A stretch of DNA of 64,000 nucleotides. Origin: Nitzschia sp. DOCU1. Taxonomy: Eukaryota; Bacillariophyta; Bacillariophyceae; Bacillariales; Bacillariaceae. Under the pieces are notes generated by a model that was not told the DNA's origin, ran no database searches, and was given only the letters and a program-made list of their open reading frames with translations. Shown here in pieces: positions 62,901-64,000 of the stretch. The DNA lies in NCBI GenBank assembly GCA_951394045.1, contig OX595999.1, positions 930,001-994,000 on the forward strand. The letters run 5' to 3'. The first letter of the stretch is position 1, and each line of letters opens with the position of its first letter. A program made the position numbers and the translations under genes.

Positions 62901-64000
62901 CTGCTTCGGGGCGCGATGGAAGGACTGGCGTTGAACGAGTCACCGGCGACTCGGTGGATATTTCCGAGTGGCTCGATTTCTCTTTTTGGGATCGTGTCTG
63001 GTACTGGGATAATCCCAACGCCGACATTAATCCACAGCTTGGTAGGTTCGTTGGCGTGGCTCACCGAATTGGCGGAGCTCTTTGCGATTACGTTATGAAT
63101 GAGACTGGAAGAGTCTTGGCTCGAACCACAGTCCAGCATGTGGTTGAGGATGATTACAAGAGCGACGATACTCGGCGAAGGATTGACAGGTTTGATCAAA
63201 GGTTAGCCGAGGCGCTCAACGATGAGAATTATGTCGATAGAAACGAGGAAGGTAAATTCGGGCAGCAGGATCTATTCGCAGACGAAGTCGAGGATCACGA
63301 AGTGGTTACGGCCATCGAAGGCGAAGACATGCCGGGCATCGATGTAGAGGGACACGATGCAGACTCTCTGGATACCTATATTGGTGCGGAGGTATTGTTA
63401 CCGAAAGGAGACGAATACGTTCGAGGGACCGTGAGGAAGCGTGCAAAAGGGGCCGATGGCCTACCCATCGGCATCTATAACCCCAACCCAATCATGAACA
63501 CAAGAGAATACGAAGTCGAGTTCCCGGATGGGACGACGGCAGAGTACACAGCTAACATCATTGCGGAAAACTTGTTTTCACAGGTCGATGACAAAGGTCA
63601 CCAATTCTTCTACTTGAAGGAAATCTTGGATCACAGGTCGGACGGCCGAGCAATTAAGAAGGACAATGGATTTATCACCTCGAAGAACGGGAATATAATT
63701 CCCAAGATCACCACGGTTGGATGGGATCTGTTGGTGGAATGGAAAGATGGAGCGACGACTTGGGTCGCGATGAAGGACTTGAAGGAAAGCAACCCAGTGG
63801 AGGTGGCGGAATACGCGGTCGGAAATGGAATCGCTGAGGAACCCGCATTCAAGTGGTGGGTTTCTGATGTGCTGCGGAAGCGCAATATTATTATCAAAAA
63901 GGTAAAGAGTCGGTATTGGCGTACCACTCATAAATTTGGCATCCGATTGCCGCACTCGGTCAAGGAGGCACTGAAGATTGACGAGGAAACTGGAACAACG
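59999..64000 (+). mobile_element. Ty1/Copia retroelement gag-pol, single open frame, truncated by the window
   Basis: From the ATG at 59999 the frame stays open for 1334 codons to the window end, so the element looks potentially intact. Gag (residues 1 to about 460) has a helical capsid region (LEDMIGFTDKEWSDMGG, WVKGNEKHKDGRMTMQDL). Where a zinc knuckle is expected it has two RGG-box stretches (about 360-385 and 447-461). A protease-like region of uncertain limits follows, then integrase with D (FYSDTMV), D (TVDGA, about residue 891) and E (NRCERDIG, about 931) spaced D-36-E, as in Copia. The downstream segment (VGWDLLVEWKDGATTWVAMKDLKESNPVEVAEY) is the chromodomain-like block before RT. RT and RNase H must lie beyond 64000. 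Unlike the other two elements there is no stop between gag and pol. Confidence 0.9.

Noticed and set aside
1..64000. CRISPR arrays, rRNA and tRNA genes
   Set aside because: No regularly spaced repeats, rRNA sequence or complete tRNA cloverleaf was recognised by eye; a tRNA search program would be needed to be certain.

Overview
The window is nuclear DNA from a diatom, most likely Phaeodactylum tricornutum or a close relative. The evidence is a set of diatom-type Copia (CoDi-like) retroelements, short GT-AG introns, a DUF6824 domain, an HSF-type factor, a plastid presequence with an ASAFAP-like Phe after the signal peptide, and compact genes on both strands. The assignment rests on gene content; no database search was run.

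Left third (0-30 kb): the end of a membrane-anchored PPC-like protein and a mitochondrial short/branched-chain acyl-CoA dehydrogenase. Next is a decayed bulb-lectin (B_lectin) gene cut in two by a 5.5 kb Ty3/Gypsy element (3051-8565, minus strand). Then come a foldback repeat, two or three poorly resolved ORFs including a DUF6824 gene, a Copia gag relic, an HSF transcription factor, and a thioredoxin-fold membrane protein without its CXXC. Two paralogous Cys-rich four-TM genes flank a Helitron-like PIF1 helicase relic. NSA2, a mitochondrial carrier, a GC-rich repeat zone and a MATE transporter with an apparent frameshift follow.

Middle (30-37 kb): a 6.56 kb Copia element with identical 313-bp LTRs and a 6-bp target duplication sits in what was a short bidirectional promoter between the MATE gene and an isoprenylcysteine-methylesterase-like hydrolase.

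Right part (37-64 kb): dense housekeeping genes, often only 35-120 bp apart where convergent. They include the mitochondrial glutamate synthase small subunit, glutaredoxin, a CZIB/C1orf123-like protein lacking its zinc cysteines, a DEAH RNA helicase, an EEP-family hydrolase, a DUF4349 protein, a large PHD/AT-hook protein, a plastid SnoaL-like protein, an amino-acid transporter, a cysteine synthase-glutaredoxin fusion and a DUF2807-like secreted protein. The window ends inside a third element, a Copia whose gag-pol frame stays open for 1334 codons and whose gag carries RGG boxes.

Most interesting: in both complete LTR elements, from different superfamilies, gag and pol share one frame and are separated by a single UGA followed by CGA. 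This suggests stop-codon readthrough as the gag-pol expression strategy. In the Copia element the primer-binding position abutting the LTR matches the D-arm of initiator tRNA-Met rather than a tRNA 3' end.
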